DNA from: an uncultured Rhodospirillaceae bacterium
GTDB lineage: Bacteria > Pseudomonadota > Alphaproteobacteria > Rhodospirillales > UBA2165
Direction of reading: 5' to 3'
DNA length: 44,118 nucleotides
Assembly (NCBI GenBank): GCA_913020445.1
Contig: CAJWAR010000036.1
Location: forward strand, 1 to 44,118
A program made the position numbers and the translations under genes. The notes beneath the pieces were generated by a model. It was not told where the DNA came from, made no database searches, and worked only from the letters and a program-made list of their open reading frames with translations. The stretch's first letter is position 1, and each line of letters begins with the position of its first letter. Below are positions 8,080-16,240 of this stretch, piece by piece.

Positions 8080-8421
8080 ATGGAAATTATGGAAGAAAAA
8101 GCTGAACAACTTGCCATGGAAAACAACGCCGATAAAGCAGCGGCGTTTCTGAAATCCATTGCCAATCGAAATCGTATTTTGGTTTTATGTCATCTCATTG
8201 CTGATGAATGGACCGCGGGCGAGCTCAGCGAAAGCATTGGCGTGTCACCGGCCAATCTTTCTCAGCATCTCACCTGGCTTAAAAATGAAGGGCTGGTGAA
8301 GACGCGGCGGGAAGGCACGGTCATTAATTATAGTTTGTCTGAAAAAGACGTTCGGCCGTTGATCTCTGTGTTGTACGATATGTTCTGCGAACGCGATTTT
8401 AGTAAGGATCAACCTTCGTAA
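8080..8421 (+). CDS. ArsR-family regulator of the SqrR/BigR persulfide-sensing type
   Basis: A 113-residue winged-helix regulator: ANRNRILVLCHLIADEWTAGELSESIGVSPANLSQHLTWLKNEGLVKTRREG is a normal ArsR DNA-binding domain. It has exactly two Cys besides none in metal motifs: C37 in ILVLCHL and C103 in LYDMFCER. The positions, local sequence and 66-residue spacing match the redox pair Cys41/Cys107 of SqrR and the BigR/SoxR relatives, which form tetrasulfide links with sulfane sulfur and derepress sulfur genes. It lacks the CxC-type metal site of ArsR/SmtB metal sensors. Its last 13 bp overlap the end of convergent soeC. It probably controls sox, fcc or soe genes nearby. Confidence 0.88.
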   Translation: MEIMEEKAEQLAMENNADKAAAFLKSIANRNRILVLCHLIADEWTAGELSESIGVSPANLSQHLTWLKNEGLVKTRREGTVINYSLSEKDVRPLISVLYDMFCERDFSKDQPS

Positions 8422-9344
8422 TACGTCATCACGACGTGCTTGGCTTCGGCGAAGAATAGCCAACGTTCGGTGACAACACCCAATGCGGCAGTTAGAAACG
8501 CCAAGACCGAAGCGATAATCGCTAAGGCGGGAGCAACTAACGTTAAGCTTACCAAAATGATGGGCACGATAAATAATGCAACGGCTGCAATACGGCGGAG
8601 CTTCTCTGCATGCTTGCGAGCTACCCGGTAGCCCATTTCCTGTTGCAGGTAATTCTCGGACGTATGAGGCTTGTCCAGCACTCGGACTTTGCCAATCCCA
8701 CCGAGACCGGTTGCGCTGGCAAGGCCTGTCGCCGGCGGTGTTTTATCAATTGTCTTCCAATATTTGAGCTTGAGCACCAATCCGACGATCAATGCCATCA
8801 AGCAAAGCACAGACAGCCCGCTAATGGGTTTGCCATAAACTTTCAGTAGGACGTCCAGGATTAAACCACCCGTCGCCAAGCCAAGAACCAGATAAATCGG
8901 TGAGACCAGTTCATGAGTCCAGGCAGGAATCGCTTTTAAGGATGCATAGATCATGCTGGTGCAATAGACCGTAATGGCGGCGCCGATGGCCGCAAATACC
9001 CCCATGATCATCCAAATGCCGGTGGTTTGTTCCAATATCACCCAGCCGAGGGCAAACAAGCCCGCTGGCACATAAGTCAGCACAGCTATTACGCCTTCGC
9101 GAGACAGCCACGAAGAGCGCCATTGCATGAGGGCCCGCCAGCTCCGTTCCGGATGTCCCAAATGAAATGTCGAGGACAGCAATCCCAAGGTGATCAGGCC
9201 GAGCGACAAGATAAATCCGGTCAGGCCAAACCAGCGGTCGACCGGCAAATAGCCCCCCGCGTTCAGCACACCCATTAGTGCCAGCAAACCATATCCGGCG
9301 CCGGAAGCTGTGGTAAAGAATATGACGGAATAAGCTGGATGCAT
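8409..9344 (-). CDS. soeC: Sulfite dehydrogenase membrane anchor SoeC
   Basis: A 311-residue DmsC/NrfD-type membrane protein with about eight hydrophobic segments, starting HPAYSVIFFTTASGAGYGLLAL. It contains the family stretch SSTFHLGHPERSWRALMQWRSSWLSREG. It anchors SoeAB on the cytoplasmic face of the inner membrane and passes sulfite electrons to quinone. It is the last gene of tusA-soeABC, 18 bp after soeB, with AGGAAA before the ATG. Its 3' end overlaps arsR by 13 bp on the opposite strand. DmsC of a DMSO reductase is the alternative; the sulfur context and SoeA favour sulfite oxidation. Confidence 0.88.
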   Translation of the reverse strand: MHPAYSVIFFTTASGAGYGLLALMGVLNAGGYLPVDRWFGLTGFILSLGLITLGLLSSTFHLGHPERSWRALMQWRSSWLSREGVIAVLTYVPAGLFALGWVILEQTTGIWMIMGVFAAIGAAITVYCTSMIYASLKAIPAWTHELVSPIYLVLGLATGGLILDVLLKVYGKPISGLSVLCLMALIVGLVLKLKYWKTIDKTPPATGLASATGLGGIGKVRVLDKPHTSENYLQQEMGYRVARKHAEKLRRIAAVALFIVPIILVSLTLVAPALAIIASVLAFLTAALGVVTERWLFFAEAKHVVMTYYEG

Positions 9345-9362
9345 GCTGATATTTTCCTGGTC

Positions 9363-10103
9363 TTAATCCGATAACACTTTGTCGAGCCAGCCTAAGAATC
9401 CACCCTCAGGGGAGGCGTCTTCAAGTTTGGCATTGTTGCTGATATTTGCGAGTTCGGTCTGACGCGCGCGAGGCGGTAAATATTTATTTACCGGCTTGGT
9501 CGCTTGTTCCGGCATGAGGTCGTAACCACCGCGGGCTTTAACCATCTGGGAAACTTCTGAACTGGGATCGCCGAGATCGCCAAAGTGACGGGCATTGGCC
9601 GGGCAGGTGCTTACACAGGCCGGCTGGCGGCTCTCTTCCGGCAAATTCTCGTTATAAATTTTATCGATGCACAGGGTACATTTTTTCATCACGCCTTCTT
9701 GGGCGTCATATTCTCTGGCGCCATAGGGACATGACCAGGAGCACAGCTTACAGCCGATACACCAATCTTCATCAACCAGAACGATGCCGTCTTCGGTTCG
9801 CTTATAAGAGGCACCGGTTGGACACACGGTTACGCAAGGTGCATCTTCGCAATGGAGACAGGATCTCGGAAAATAGACCGTCTGGCTGTCACCGCTTGCG
9901 GATTCCACTTCATAAGTATGAATGCGGTTGAACCAAACGCCGGACGGATCAGCGCCATAGGGGTCCACATCTGTTAGAGGCGCGTGATAGCCGGATGTGT
10001 TCCATTCTTTGCAATTAACGGCGCAAGCATGACAGCCGACACAGATGTCGAGATCAATCACCAGGCCGAGTTTGCTCTCGGTGCTTTCGGGGAGGGAAGT
10101 CAC
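9363..10103 (-). CDS. soeB: Sulfite dehydrogenase iron-sulfur subunit SoeB
   Basis: A 246-residue protein with four [4Fe-4S] motif sets: CVGCHACAVNC near residue 21, CLHCEDAPCVTVCP near 83, CIGCKLCSWSCP near 114, and CTLCIDK...CVSTCP near 140. This is the DmsB/PsrB pattern. It links the molybdenum subunit to SoeC. There is no signal peptide, which agrees with a cytoplasmic enzyme. The start is GTG and overlaps the soeA stop by four bases (GTGA), so the two are translationally coupled. Confidence 0.9.
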   Translation of the reverse strand: MTSLPESTESKLGLVIDLDICVGCHACAVNCKEWNTSGYHAPLTDVDPYGADPSGVWFNRIHTYEVESASGDSQTVYFPRSCLHCEDAPCVTVCPTGASYKRTEDGIVLVDEDWCIGCKLCSWSCPYGAREYDAQEGVMKKCTLCIDKIYNENLPEESRQPACVSTCPANARHFGDLGDPSSEVSQMVKARGGYDLMPEQATKPVNKYLPPRARQTELANISNNAKLEDASPEGGFLGWLDKVLSD

Positions 10104-12979
10104 TTTTTATTGCCCCCCTGTTTCACGGTATAGCCCATGACGCCGGGGCGGTCCGGCATCGTCGGCGGCTGCTTTAACGGATCAAAGCGTGGTTCGCTTT
10201 GAGCGCTCGCAGTTTGTTCTTCCGGCGGCGCTTTTTCGATCTTCACCCGGACATCAAACCAAGCCGCCTGACCCGTCACCGGATCGGAATTGGAATAGCG
10301 GTAGTCGTGATTGTTGGCCGGCAGACAATCATCAATTAGGTTATTAAGCAAAAAGCCCTCGGTGGATTCCTTGACGTCTTCATCTAAGTTCCAGGCACCG
10401 CTGCGCTTGCCGATGGCGTTCCAGGTCCAGACAGTTTTCGAATTCACACCGTTCATCACGGCGACGCGAACTTTAATTTTGCCACTACGGCTCGAGAGAT
10501 AAACCCAGTCTTCATCTTGGATGTCATGCCGTTCGGCGAGGCTCGCTGGAATATAGAGCCGGTTGGTGCCGTGAATTTGCCGAAGCCAGGCGTTTTGACT
10601 ACCCCAGGAATGGTACATTGCCGCCGGGCGCTGGGTAAGTGCATGGAGCGGAAATTCGTTGCCATCAACCGCTGCCTGATCAAACGGTTCGTACCATATC
10701 GGCAGTGGATCAAAATGCTGCTCAATGCGATCTTTGTGTTCATCCGGCGGTACGTGATCGCCATGACCTTGGGCGGCGAGTTTAAATTTTTGCTGCGGCT
10801 CACTATAGAGATTAAAGATGATCGGCGAGGGGTCTTTGATAAAACCCATCGATGTTGCGTACTCAAGATAGGCTTGGTTGGCGTGGCGGTAGTAGACGGC
10901 CTCATGCGGAATTTCATCGTACCAATAACAGCCGTTCTCGATATATTTATCCAACTGATCGGGATTTGGCTCACCCTTGCCTTTATCGCTACCGTCTTTG
11001 CCCCGGAAGCCCGCAAGGTTGCCGAGACCGGGCTGGCGTTCATGATTGGCGATATAATCTTTGTAGCCTTCCGGGTAGCGCCGCCGGCCACCTTCCTTAA
11101 TCAACCCTGGCAAGCCCAGCCGGCCACCAAGATCGATCAGCACGTCTTGAAACGCTCTAACGTCGCGATCAGGTTCCACCACCGGATGGCGGATCGCATC
11201 GGCAGCACCTTCGGCATCACTGATCGGCCGGTCGAGTAAGGAAATACAATCCCAGCGCTCCAAATACGTCGTGTCCGGTAAAATCAGATCAGCATAGGGC
11301 ACGGTCTCGGAGTAAAAGGCGTCGGAATAGATGATTTGCGGGATTTTATACTCGCCGGTATCCTCATCCCTATCGGTCAACATCTTGATGGTTTCTGCCG
11401 TGTTCATCGACGAATTCCACGCCATATTAGCCATATACATGAACAGCACATCGATTTTGTAGGGATCACCTTTCCAGGCATTGGTGATGACCGAGTGCAT
11501 CATGCCGTGCGCCGCCATCGGTGCGTCCCAGGAAAATGCTTTGTCGATGCGCATCGGCTGGCCATCATCGTCGAGCAATAAATCTTCCGGCCCCTGGACA
11601 AAACCCAAGTGAGGTCCAGGCAGCGGATTATTGGGCTGAATTTCACCGGGACGTCCCGTCGGTTTGGGCAGCGAGTTAAAACCTTTGGGGTAGGGCGCTT
11701 TGTAACGCAAGCCCCCAGGCACATCGATGGAGCCGATGAGTATTTGCAGTAAGTGAATGGCTCGACAGGTGTGGAAGCCGTTCGAATGCGCCGAAATACC
11801 CCGCATCGCATGCATGCTTACCGGCCGGCCAATCATCTTATCGTGCTGTTCACCTCGCCAATCGGTCCAAGGCTGGTCAATCGTGATCTCTTGCTCAAAC
11901 GCCACATCAGCAATTTCTGCCGCAATGCGCCGAATGGTATCGGCGTCAATACCGGTCTGGTAAGCAACGACCTCCGGACTGTATTGATTGTCGAGATAGC
12001 GTTCGGCCAGCAGCTCGAAAACCGGCCGGGCTTTGCGGCCATCTGGCAGTTCGAACATACCCTTCATGGCTGGTTTTAAGTCGGGGTCTTTAAATGGCTC
12101 CGCCTGATTGCGCACCCGATCCCAACACAGCTCTTGCCCGTCATCATCGCGGACGAAAAGCCCATGATCCGCGCCACCGGGGTTCTCGATCACCAGATAA
12201 GGCGCGTTGGTGTAGCGAGTAAGATAATCGACATCGACTTTTCCGGCGCGCAGCAATTCATGCATCAAGGACATGACAAAGAGGCCGTCGGTGCCGGGCG
12301 TAATGCCGACCCATTCATCGGCAATCGCTGAGTAACCAGTTTGCACCGGATTGACCGAAACATATTTGGCGCCCCGGCCCTTAAGCTTGCTGAGCCCAAT
12401 TTTAATCGGATTACTGTCATGATCCTCGGCGACGCCAAACATCAGAAAATATTTGGTGTTGTCCCAATCGGGCTCTGAGAATTCCCAGAAAGCACTGCCG
12501 AAGGTGTAAATGCCGCCGGCCGCCATATTGACCGAGCAAAAGCCGCCATGGGCCGAATAGTTAGGCATGCCGAACTGCTGTGCCCACCAGCCTGTTAAGG
12601 CCTGGCTTTGATCACGGCCGGTGAAGAAGGCAAGGCGTTTGGGGTCAGTGGCCCGTACGGATGCCAGCCAGGAAGTTGCAATGTCGAGCGCTTCGCCCCA
12701 CTCGATTTCCTTGAATTCACCGGAGCCCCGTTCGCCGATCCGGCGCAACGGTTTCGATAGTCGCGCCGGCGAATAATGCTGCATAATGCCGGCCGACCCT
12801 TTGGCGCAGAGCACGCCTTTGTTAACCGGGTGGTCGGGATTGCCTTCGATATAGCGTATTTTACCATCCAGCAAATGCACTTTGATGCCGCAACGGCAGG
12901 CGCACATGTAGCATGTGGTAGTGTCCACTTTGTCTGCGACAATAGGAGATTTATTTATCGGCTGATGTGCGCCGTCCAT
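10100..12979 (-). CDS. soeA: Sulfite dehydrogenase molybdopterin subunit SoeA
   Basis: A 959-residue enzyme of the DMSO reductase superfamily, the size of known SoeA. The N-terminal [4Fe-4S] motif is C23-x2-C26-x3-C30-x27-C58 in TTCYMCACRCGIKVHL and VLCAKGSAG. Later segments, GITPGTDGLFVMSLMHELL, MRGISAHSNGFHTCRAIHLLQILIGSIDVPGG and YADLILPDTTYLERWD, are molybdopterin-binding parts. There is no Tat signal, so it acts in the cytoplasm, as in Allochromatium where SoeABC oxidises sulfite made by rDsr. This agrees with the absence of aprAB and sat from the window. The gene overlaps soeB by 4 bp and follows a tusA gene by 59 bp. Confidence 0.92.
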   Translation of the reverse strand: MDGAHQPINKSPIVADKVDTTTCYMCACRCGIKVHLLDGKIRYIEGNPDHPVNKGVLCAKGSAGIMQHYSPARLSKPLRRIGERGSGEFKEIEWGEALDIATSWLASVRATDPKRLAFFTGRDQSQALTGWWAQQFGMPNYSAHGGFCSVNMAAGGIYTFGSAFWEFSEPDWDNTKYFLMFGVAEDHDSNPIKIGLSKLKGRGAKYVSVNPVQTGYSAIADEWVGITPGTDGLFVMSLMHELLRAGKVDVDYLTRYTNAPYLVIENPGGADHGLFVRDDDGQELCWDRVRNQAEPFKDPDLKPAMKGMFELPDGRKARPVFELLAERYLDNQYSPEVVAYQTGIDADTIRRIAAEIADVAFEQEITIDQPWTDWRGEQHDKMIGRPVSMHAMRGISAHSNGFHTCRAIHLLQILIGSIDVPGGLRYKAPYPKGFNSLPKPTGRPGEIQPNNPLPGPHLGFVQGPEDLLLDDDGQPMRIDKAFSWDAPMAAHGMMHSVITNAWKGDPYKIDVLFMYMANMAWNSSMNTAETIKMLTDRDEDTGEYKIPQIIYSDAFYSETVPYADLILPDTTYLERWDCISLLDRPISDAEGAADAIRHPVVEPDRDVRAFQDVLIDLGGRLGLPGLIKEGGRRRYPEGYKDYIANHERQPGLGNLAGFRGKDGSDKGKGEPNPDQLDKYIENGCYWYDEIPHEAVYYRHANQAYLEYATSMGFIKDPSPIIFNLYSEPQQKFKLAAQGHGDHVPPDEHKDRIEQHFDPLPIWYEPFDQAAVDGNEFPLHALTQRPAAMYHSWGSQNAWLRQIHGTNRLYIPASLAERHDIQDEDWVYLSSRSGKIKVRVAVMNGVNSKTVWTWNAIGKRSGAWNLDEDVKESTEGFLLNNLIDDCLPANNHDYRYSNSDPVTGQAAWFDVRVKIEKAPPEEQTASAQSEPRFDPLKQPPTMPDRPGVMGYTVKQGGNKK

Positions 12980-13038
12980 GAGCGATTACCGATCGTTGGA
13001 GATTGGCTAAAAAATTTGCGGCTCTATCAGGGCGGAGA

Positions 13039-13263
13039 CTATGAAGCTTTCTTAATGACGTAGGTGAAAACACCGTCAGCTTCTGAACTTTCAACCAGTT
13101 CATGCCCACCGGTGCGGCAAAAGGCGCCAAAATCAGCAACTGATCCAGCATCTGTCGCATAGATGGTGATGGTTTCTCCTCCGGCCATATCTTTCATTGC
13201 CTTTTTTGCTTTAAGGATTGGCATGGGGCAATTCATGCCCTTGGTATCTAGTTCCATATCCAT
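13039..13263 (-). CDS. TusA-family sulfur carrier (second copy)
   Basis: A 74-residue TusA-like protein with CPMP in LDTKGMNCPMPILKAKKAM (Cys at residue 12) and DAGSVADFGAFCRTGGHELV. It is close to the copy at 6339-6563. Being first in an apparent operon with soeABC, it may serve as sulfur carrier specific to sulfite oxidation, or as maturation factor for the molybdenum enzyme, since TusA is also known to affect molybdenum-enzyme formation. GGAAG lies about 10 bases before the ATG. Its promoter faces fccB. Confidence 0.9.
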   Translation of the reverse strand: MDMELDTKGMNCPMPILKAKKAMKDMAGGETITIYATDAGSVADFGAFCRTGGHELVESSEADGVFTYVIKKAS

Positions 13264-13448
13264 TTCACATTCTTCCTGTAGACCGATATTTCATAATTTA
13301 CGATTCTCTTAAATATAACTATTTGAATTTTACAAATCAAACAATTTAAATGAGTAAATGATTTTCCGAAGTGTTCCGATCTATTGGCGCGATCGACGGA
13401 ATATATTACACTCTGACCCTGCCCGACCAAAAATCGAAAGTTTAGTAA
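13264..13448. promoter_or_regulatory. Divergent promoter, tusA-soeABC and fccB
   Basis: A 185-bp gap, very AT-rich between 13300 and 13360. It contains CTTAAAT near 13308 and ATTTGAA, reminiscent of the CTTAAAT/ATTTAAG palindrome upstream of soxX. A shared regulator site is possible but rests only on this weak similarity. Confidence 0.35.
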
Positions 13449-14747
13449 ATGACGGGACTATCTCGGCGTGGTTTCAGTGCCCTTTTAGGGGCGTCAGCGA
13501 TCACCTCACTTTCTTTGCCATCAATCAGCGCGAGCCATAAAGCGGAACTTCCAGATTCTAGAAATGCCCGAGTTGTCATTGTCGGTGGCGGCTGGTCCGG
13601 ATTGTCGATTGCCAATTATATTAAAAATGAAAATGAAAAAATCGATGTCGTGCTGGTCGAACGCCGAACGTCGTTTTTCTCGCTGCCACTGAGTAATCTG
13701 TTCATCGGTGGGCTTATGACGCAAGCTCAACTCACGCATCGCTTTGAAAATGCGGCCAAGCTCAGCGGCTATGTCTATTTCAATGCGAGTATGACGGAAC
13801 TCGATCGATCTAAACGGCGCATCGAAACCAACAAAGGCTGGATAGGCTATGACAGTCTCGTCTTGGCACCCGGCGTTGATTATGATTACAGCTCGTTCGG
13901 TGTCAAAGACCCAAAGGCAGTTGCCGAACTTAAAAGTAATTTCCCAGCGGGCTTTGTCTCAGTTGAAGAGCAATTGAAGATCAAAAAGCAGCTCGCGAAT
14001 TTTGAGAAAGGCGTGTTCGTGTTGACTGCACCGCCTGGCATCTATCGTTGCGCGGCTTCGCCCTATGAGCGCGCTTGTCTGATCGCAGCGACTTTTAAAC
14101 AGCGTAAGATTAAGGGCAAAGTTGTGCTGATCGATTCCCGGGAAGAACCGGCGGTCAACGGCGAAGGGTTTCTCACCGCCTTTGAAGAATTATACGGCGA
14201 CACAATTGAATATATGAACTCCACCGGTATCGAGGGCATTGATCCACACACCAAAGTTATTAAAACAGATTTTGACGATATCAAGTTTGACGGCGGGGCG
14301 ATCTATCCCAGAACCCGGGCGGCCGGCATGATTGAACGCTTTGGCTTGAGCGATCCGGCCAGTCCGCAGAAGGAAGCCAAGATTGATCCGTTTAACTACA
14401 ATTTTGTCGAAGATAAGCATGTCTACGTGACCGGTGATTGCCGCCCCATGCCGTTTTCAAAAAGTGCCAGTGTCGCCAATAGCGAAGCAAAGCACGTTGC
14501 CAAAGTGATTTCAGCGCGCTTGCAAGGGCGCGAAGCGAAATGGGTAACGCCTGAATCGGTATGTTATTCAATGGTCAATACCCAGCCACAGGAAGCCATA
14601 TTATCGCGGTCTTTTTATCGCTTTGATGAAAAAAGCAAACAATGGGCCTTTGATCCAAAATCAAAACCCTACAACACTCGTAGCGAAACCTTCGGAAAAG
14701 AGACTTTTAACTGGGGAAAGGATCATTTTCGTGAATTATTTGGGTAA
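13449..14747 (+). CDS. fccB: Sulfide dehydrogenase flavoprotein (FccB/SoxF family)
   Basis: A 432-residue Tat-exported flavoprotein (SRRGFSALLG) with the FAD fold VVIVGGGWSGLSIANYIK. It oxidises sulfide in the periplasm. The redox disulfide Cys are in place: C201 in YRCAASPYERAC and C331 in VTGDCRPMPFSKSASVANS. In Allochromatium FccB, FAD is bound covalently through a Cys in the YYTCYLSN loop; here the loop reads FFSLPLSNLFIGG, so the linking Cys is Leu and FAD is probably not covalent. No FccA/SoxE cytochrome gene is nearby. SoxF of a Sox-associated pair or a stand-alone enzyme are alternatives. It is divergent from tusA-soeABC and followed by a SoxW-like gene. Confidence 0.88.
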   Translation: MTGLSRRGFSALLGASAITSLSLPSISASHKAELPDSRNARVVIVGGGWSGLSIANYIKNENEKIDVVLVERRTSFFSLPLSNLFIGGLMTQAQLTHRFENAAKLSGYVYFNASMTELDRSKRRIETNKGWIGYDSLVLAPGVDYDYSSFGVKDPKAVAELKSNFPAGFVSVEEQLKIKKQLANFEKGVFVLTAPPGIYRCAASPYERACLIAATFKQRKIKGKVVLIDSREEPAVNGEGFLTAFEELYGDTIEYMNSTGIEGIDPHTKVIKTDFDDIKFDGGAIYPRTRAAGMIERFGLSDPASPQKEAKIDPFNYNFVEDKHVYVTGDCRPMPFSKSASVANSEAKHVAKVISARLQGREAKWVTPESVCYSMVNTQPQEAILSRSFYRFDEKSKQWAFDPKSKPYNTRSETFGKETFNWGKDHFRELFG

Positions 14748-14830
14748 ATTTAAGGAAATGCTAAAATAATAATTACAATTCACCTTAAATTTTGTAAAAT
14801 GAAAATCTCGAGAGTTTGGAGGAAGTAAAC

Positions 14831-15490
14831 GTGAAAAAATTCAAGTTTCTTGGTCTTCTCGTGATTTCTGCGTTTATCATATTCGCGGTCGCTGAGCCTG
14901 CGCCAGCCAACAGTAAAAAACTACCGAAACCAGTGGTTGGTGAAGACGGCCTGCACAAACAGGAATGGTTTCACGACAGCTTCCTTGATCTCAAAGAAGA
15001 CCTTGCCGAAGCCAAAGCCAGTGGTAAACGTTTGGTGATCTTCTGGGAGCAAAAAGGCTGCCCCTATTGCAAACGTACCCATGAAGTGAATCTGCGTATT
15101 CCCAAAATTGTAAAGTTCATCACCGATAATTTTGTCGTCATTCAAATGAATTTGTGGGGCGACAAGGAAGTCACCGACTTTAATGGTGAGGTGACGACCG
15201 AAAAGAAACTATCGCAGAAATGGGCGGTGCGCTTTACGCCAACCATTCAGTTTTTTCCGGATGATCCAAAAGCCATCGGCAAAAAAAGCGGCCGCGACAT
15301 CGAAGTGATGCGAATCCCAGGCTACTTCAAGCCCTTTCATTTTTATTTCTTATTTAAATATGTCCACGCTAAAGCCTACAAAACCGAGCCCAATTTTCAG
15401 CGCTGGCTGGGGCTTGAAGGCGATAAACTAGCTGAAAAAGGACTGGACATCCAAAAACTGCTTTGGGCGGATGATCTGCTGATAGATTAA
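14831..15490 (+). CDS. soxW: SoxW-like periplasmic thioredoxin (second copy)
   Basis: A 219-residue protein with a signal peptide and a thioredoxin-like domain: FWEQKGCPYCKRTH gives CPYC (C77, C80), and VRFTPTIQFFPDD the cis-proline region. It shares the phrases KRLVIF, KEVTDF(D/N)GEVTTEKK and FTPTI with the copy at 7269-7889. SoxW is reduced by SoxV (CcdA type) and keeps the Sox system active; the SoxV-like gene is directly convergent, with stops overlapping by 4 bp. The start is GTG at 14831, 8 bases after GGAGG; a TTG at 14816 overlaps that site and was rejected. It lies 83 bp after fccB. Confidence 0.87.
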   Translation: MKKFKFLGLLVISAFIIFAVAEPAPANSKKLPKPVVGEDGLHKQEWFHDSFLDLKEDLAEAKASGKRLVIFWEQKGCPYCKRTHEVNLRIPKIVKFITDNFVVIQMNLWGDKEVTDFNGEVTTEKKLSQKWAVRFTPTIQFFPDDPKAIGKKSGRDIEVMRIPGYFKPFHFYFLFKYVHAKAYKTEPNFQRWLGLEGDKLAEKGLDIQKLLWADDLLID

Positions 15491-16224
15491 CCCACTTGGG
15501 TAAAAATCGGGAAGGTATTCAGCAACCAATTGGCAACCTCGGCGAGGTCACCAGTAAAGATCGCAATGCCGGTGACGATGAGCAGGGCGCCGATGGTGAG
15601 CTCAACCCTACGCATTTGGCTTTTAAAGCGGCTGAGGAATTTCATGAACGGTTTAACGGCGAAAGCCGCCGCCAGGAATGGAATGCCAAGGCCTGCGGCA
15701 TAAACGGTTAATAGCGATATGCCAAAACCAATCGAATCTCCCGAGGCTGCAACCATCAAAACAGATGCCAGGATTGGTCCGACGCAAGGTGTCCAGCCAA
15801 AGGCGAAGGCGAGGCCGAGGATGTAGGAACCGGCGAGACCAGCTGGTTTGTTTTCGAGATGAAAGCGCTTCTCGAAGTTCAAAAAGCCAATGCGGAAAAC
15901 GCCCATGTAATGCAGGCCGAAGATTACAATGATTACCCCGGCAATCTGCCCCAAAAGCAACGAGTTTTGGGCGATGAGTGTGCTGATGGCGGTTGCTGTT
16001 GCGCCGAGTGCAATAAAGACGGTGGAAAAGCCCAACACGAAGGCAATAGCTGCGTAGAAAACCCGTTTTTGTGTCGCCGCATCCACGCCATCTTCTTCGG
16101 TGAGTTGACTAAGCGACGCACCGCCCAGAAAACTGATATAGGCGGGGATCAACGGTAATACGCAGGGAGAAGCGAAACTCAATAATCCGGCAACGAGAGC
16201 ACCAAAATAGGTTATTTCCATCAT
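15487..16224 (-). CDS. soxV: CcdA-family thiol-disulfide transporter, SoxV-like
   Basis: A 245-residue, six-helix membrane protein of the CcdA/DsbD-beta family. The two redox Cys are C21 in FASPCVLPLIPAYISFLGG and C147 in FGWTPCVGPILASVL. It carries electrons from cytoplasmic thioredoxin to periplasmic thioredoxins. It is the last gene of soxXYZAB, 16 bp after soxB, and convergent with a SoxW-like gene, so I call it SoxV by context. It could equally support cytochrome c maturation (CcdA), which SoxA, SoxX and DsrJ also need. Confidence 0.88.
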   Translation of the reverse strand: MMEITYFGALVAGLLSFASPCVLPLIPAYISFLGGASLSQLTEEDGVDAATQKRVFYAAIAFVLGFSTVFIALGATATAISTLIAQNSLLLGQIAGVIIVIFGLHYMGVFRIGFLNFEKRFHLENKPAGLAGSYILGLAFAFGWTPCVGPILASVLMVAASGDSIGFGISLLTVYAAGLGIPFLAAAFAVKPFMKFLSRFKSQMRRVELTIGALLIVTGIAIFTGDLAEVANWLLNTFPIFTQVG

Positions 16225-16240
16225 TGCTTAAGTGCCGATC

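Noticed and set aside
10517..11239. A 240-codon open frame on the plus strand opposite soeA
   Set aside because: It lies wholly within the convincing soeA gene, has no recognisable domain and no ribosome site; it reflects codon bias of the true gene.
8409..12979. soeABC as a DMSO or polysulfide reductase
   Set aside because: SoeA lacks a Tat signal, so the enzyme is cytoplasmic, and it sits among sulfur-oxidation genes; PsrA or DmsA would be exported.
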